Origin: Lottia gigantea
Taxonomy: Eukaryota > Mollusca > Gastropoda > Lottiidae
Reading direction: 5' to 3'
Length of the DNA: 64,000 nt
NCBI RefSeq assembly: GCF_000327385.1
Contig: NW_008709715.1
Coordinates: 1,538,752-1,602,751 of the forward strand
A program made the position numbers and the translations under genes. The notes under the pieces were generated by a model. The model did not search any database. It was not told the DNA's origin and saw only the letters and a list, made by a program, of their open reading frames with translations. Position 1 is the first letter of the stretch. Every line of letters starts with the position of its first letter. Below are positions 63,721-64,000 of this stretch, in pieces.

Positions 63721-64000
63721 AGGACTTTAACCGTTCATTTTGTCTTTCCAATACCTGCTATTATTCTGAATCTATTTTGAACATAATTTTTGTGTTGTTC
63801 ATTACTTTGAACTAATGTCTAAAAGATAGCAATTTAAGAAATTTCAAATTTTGACTTTTGTCGCTGACTTTTTGAGATTTTATTTAAAGCATTTTTTAAA
63901 CTTCCACAATTTTATTTCAATCGGTCTAAAAAATTAACAGTAGATAAGCATTTTGATTCCCGACAAAAATCTATTTTCAAAATTTCGATATCACTTCCGG

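Noticed and set aside
62720-63730. Open frames encoding a repetitive ITIVSVYTS protein
   Set aside because: A 27-bp minisatellite keeps the frame open; interruptions by stops in some units and the lack of splice or start signals argue against a gene.

Overview
This is animal nuclear DNA: AT-rich, with short exons, GT-AG introns, introns carrying small transposons and SINE-like copies, and no operons. The gene set and exon phases are close to those of vertebrates. Codon use, intron size and tRNA-derived SINEs of the type common in molluscs suggest a lophotrochozoan, probably a mollusc; that placement is an inference. I could assemble seven genes exon by exon with unbroken reading frames.

Layout: (1) 1-2.6 kb: a possible terminal exon of a plus-strand gene, then RPS19BP1/AROS on the minus strand. 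(2) 3.5-4.4 kb: a CARHSP1/CSDC2 cold-shock protein on the plus strand with a long candidate 3' UTR. (3) 8.8-9.8 kb: an intronless beta-1,3-galactosyltransferase-like gene (GT31). (4) 14.6-34.1 kb, minus: the complete coding region of sidekick (SDK), with 6 Ig and 13 fibronectin III domains, one membrane span and a C-terminal PDZ ligand; 34 exons per transcript and 2172 codons. (5) 39.6-46.7 kb, plus: group VI calcium-independent phospholipase A2 (PLA2G6), 16 exons, 815 aa. (6) 51.7-57.8 kb, plus: glycerophosphodiester phosphodiesterase GDE1, 6 exons. (7) 58.7-60.0 kb, minus: a secreted selenocysteine glutathione peroxidase with its SECIS element, convergent with GDE1. The rest holds MITEs, a deleted PIF/Harbinger transposon with intact ends, SINE fragments, and several minisatellites.

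The most striking observation is in sidekick. Two consecutive exons (19901-20123 and 19163-19388) both encode the C-terminal half of fibronectin domain 10. Both enter in phase 0 and leave in phase 1, and only one can be used per mRNA without a frameshift. This is the signature of mutually exclusive splicing, in a homophilic recognition molecule. The other notable result is the glutathione peroxidase: it has an in-frame UGA for selenocysteine and a well-formed type II SECIS, but the usual catalytic glutamine is a leucine.

The genes are functionally independent. PLA2G6 and GDE1 both act on glycerophospholipids (deacylation, then glycerophosphodiester hydrolysis), but nothing in the sequence ties their regulation together.
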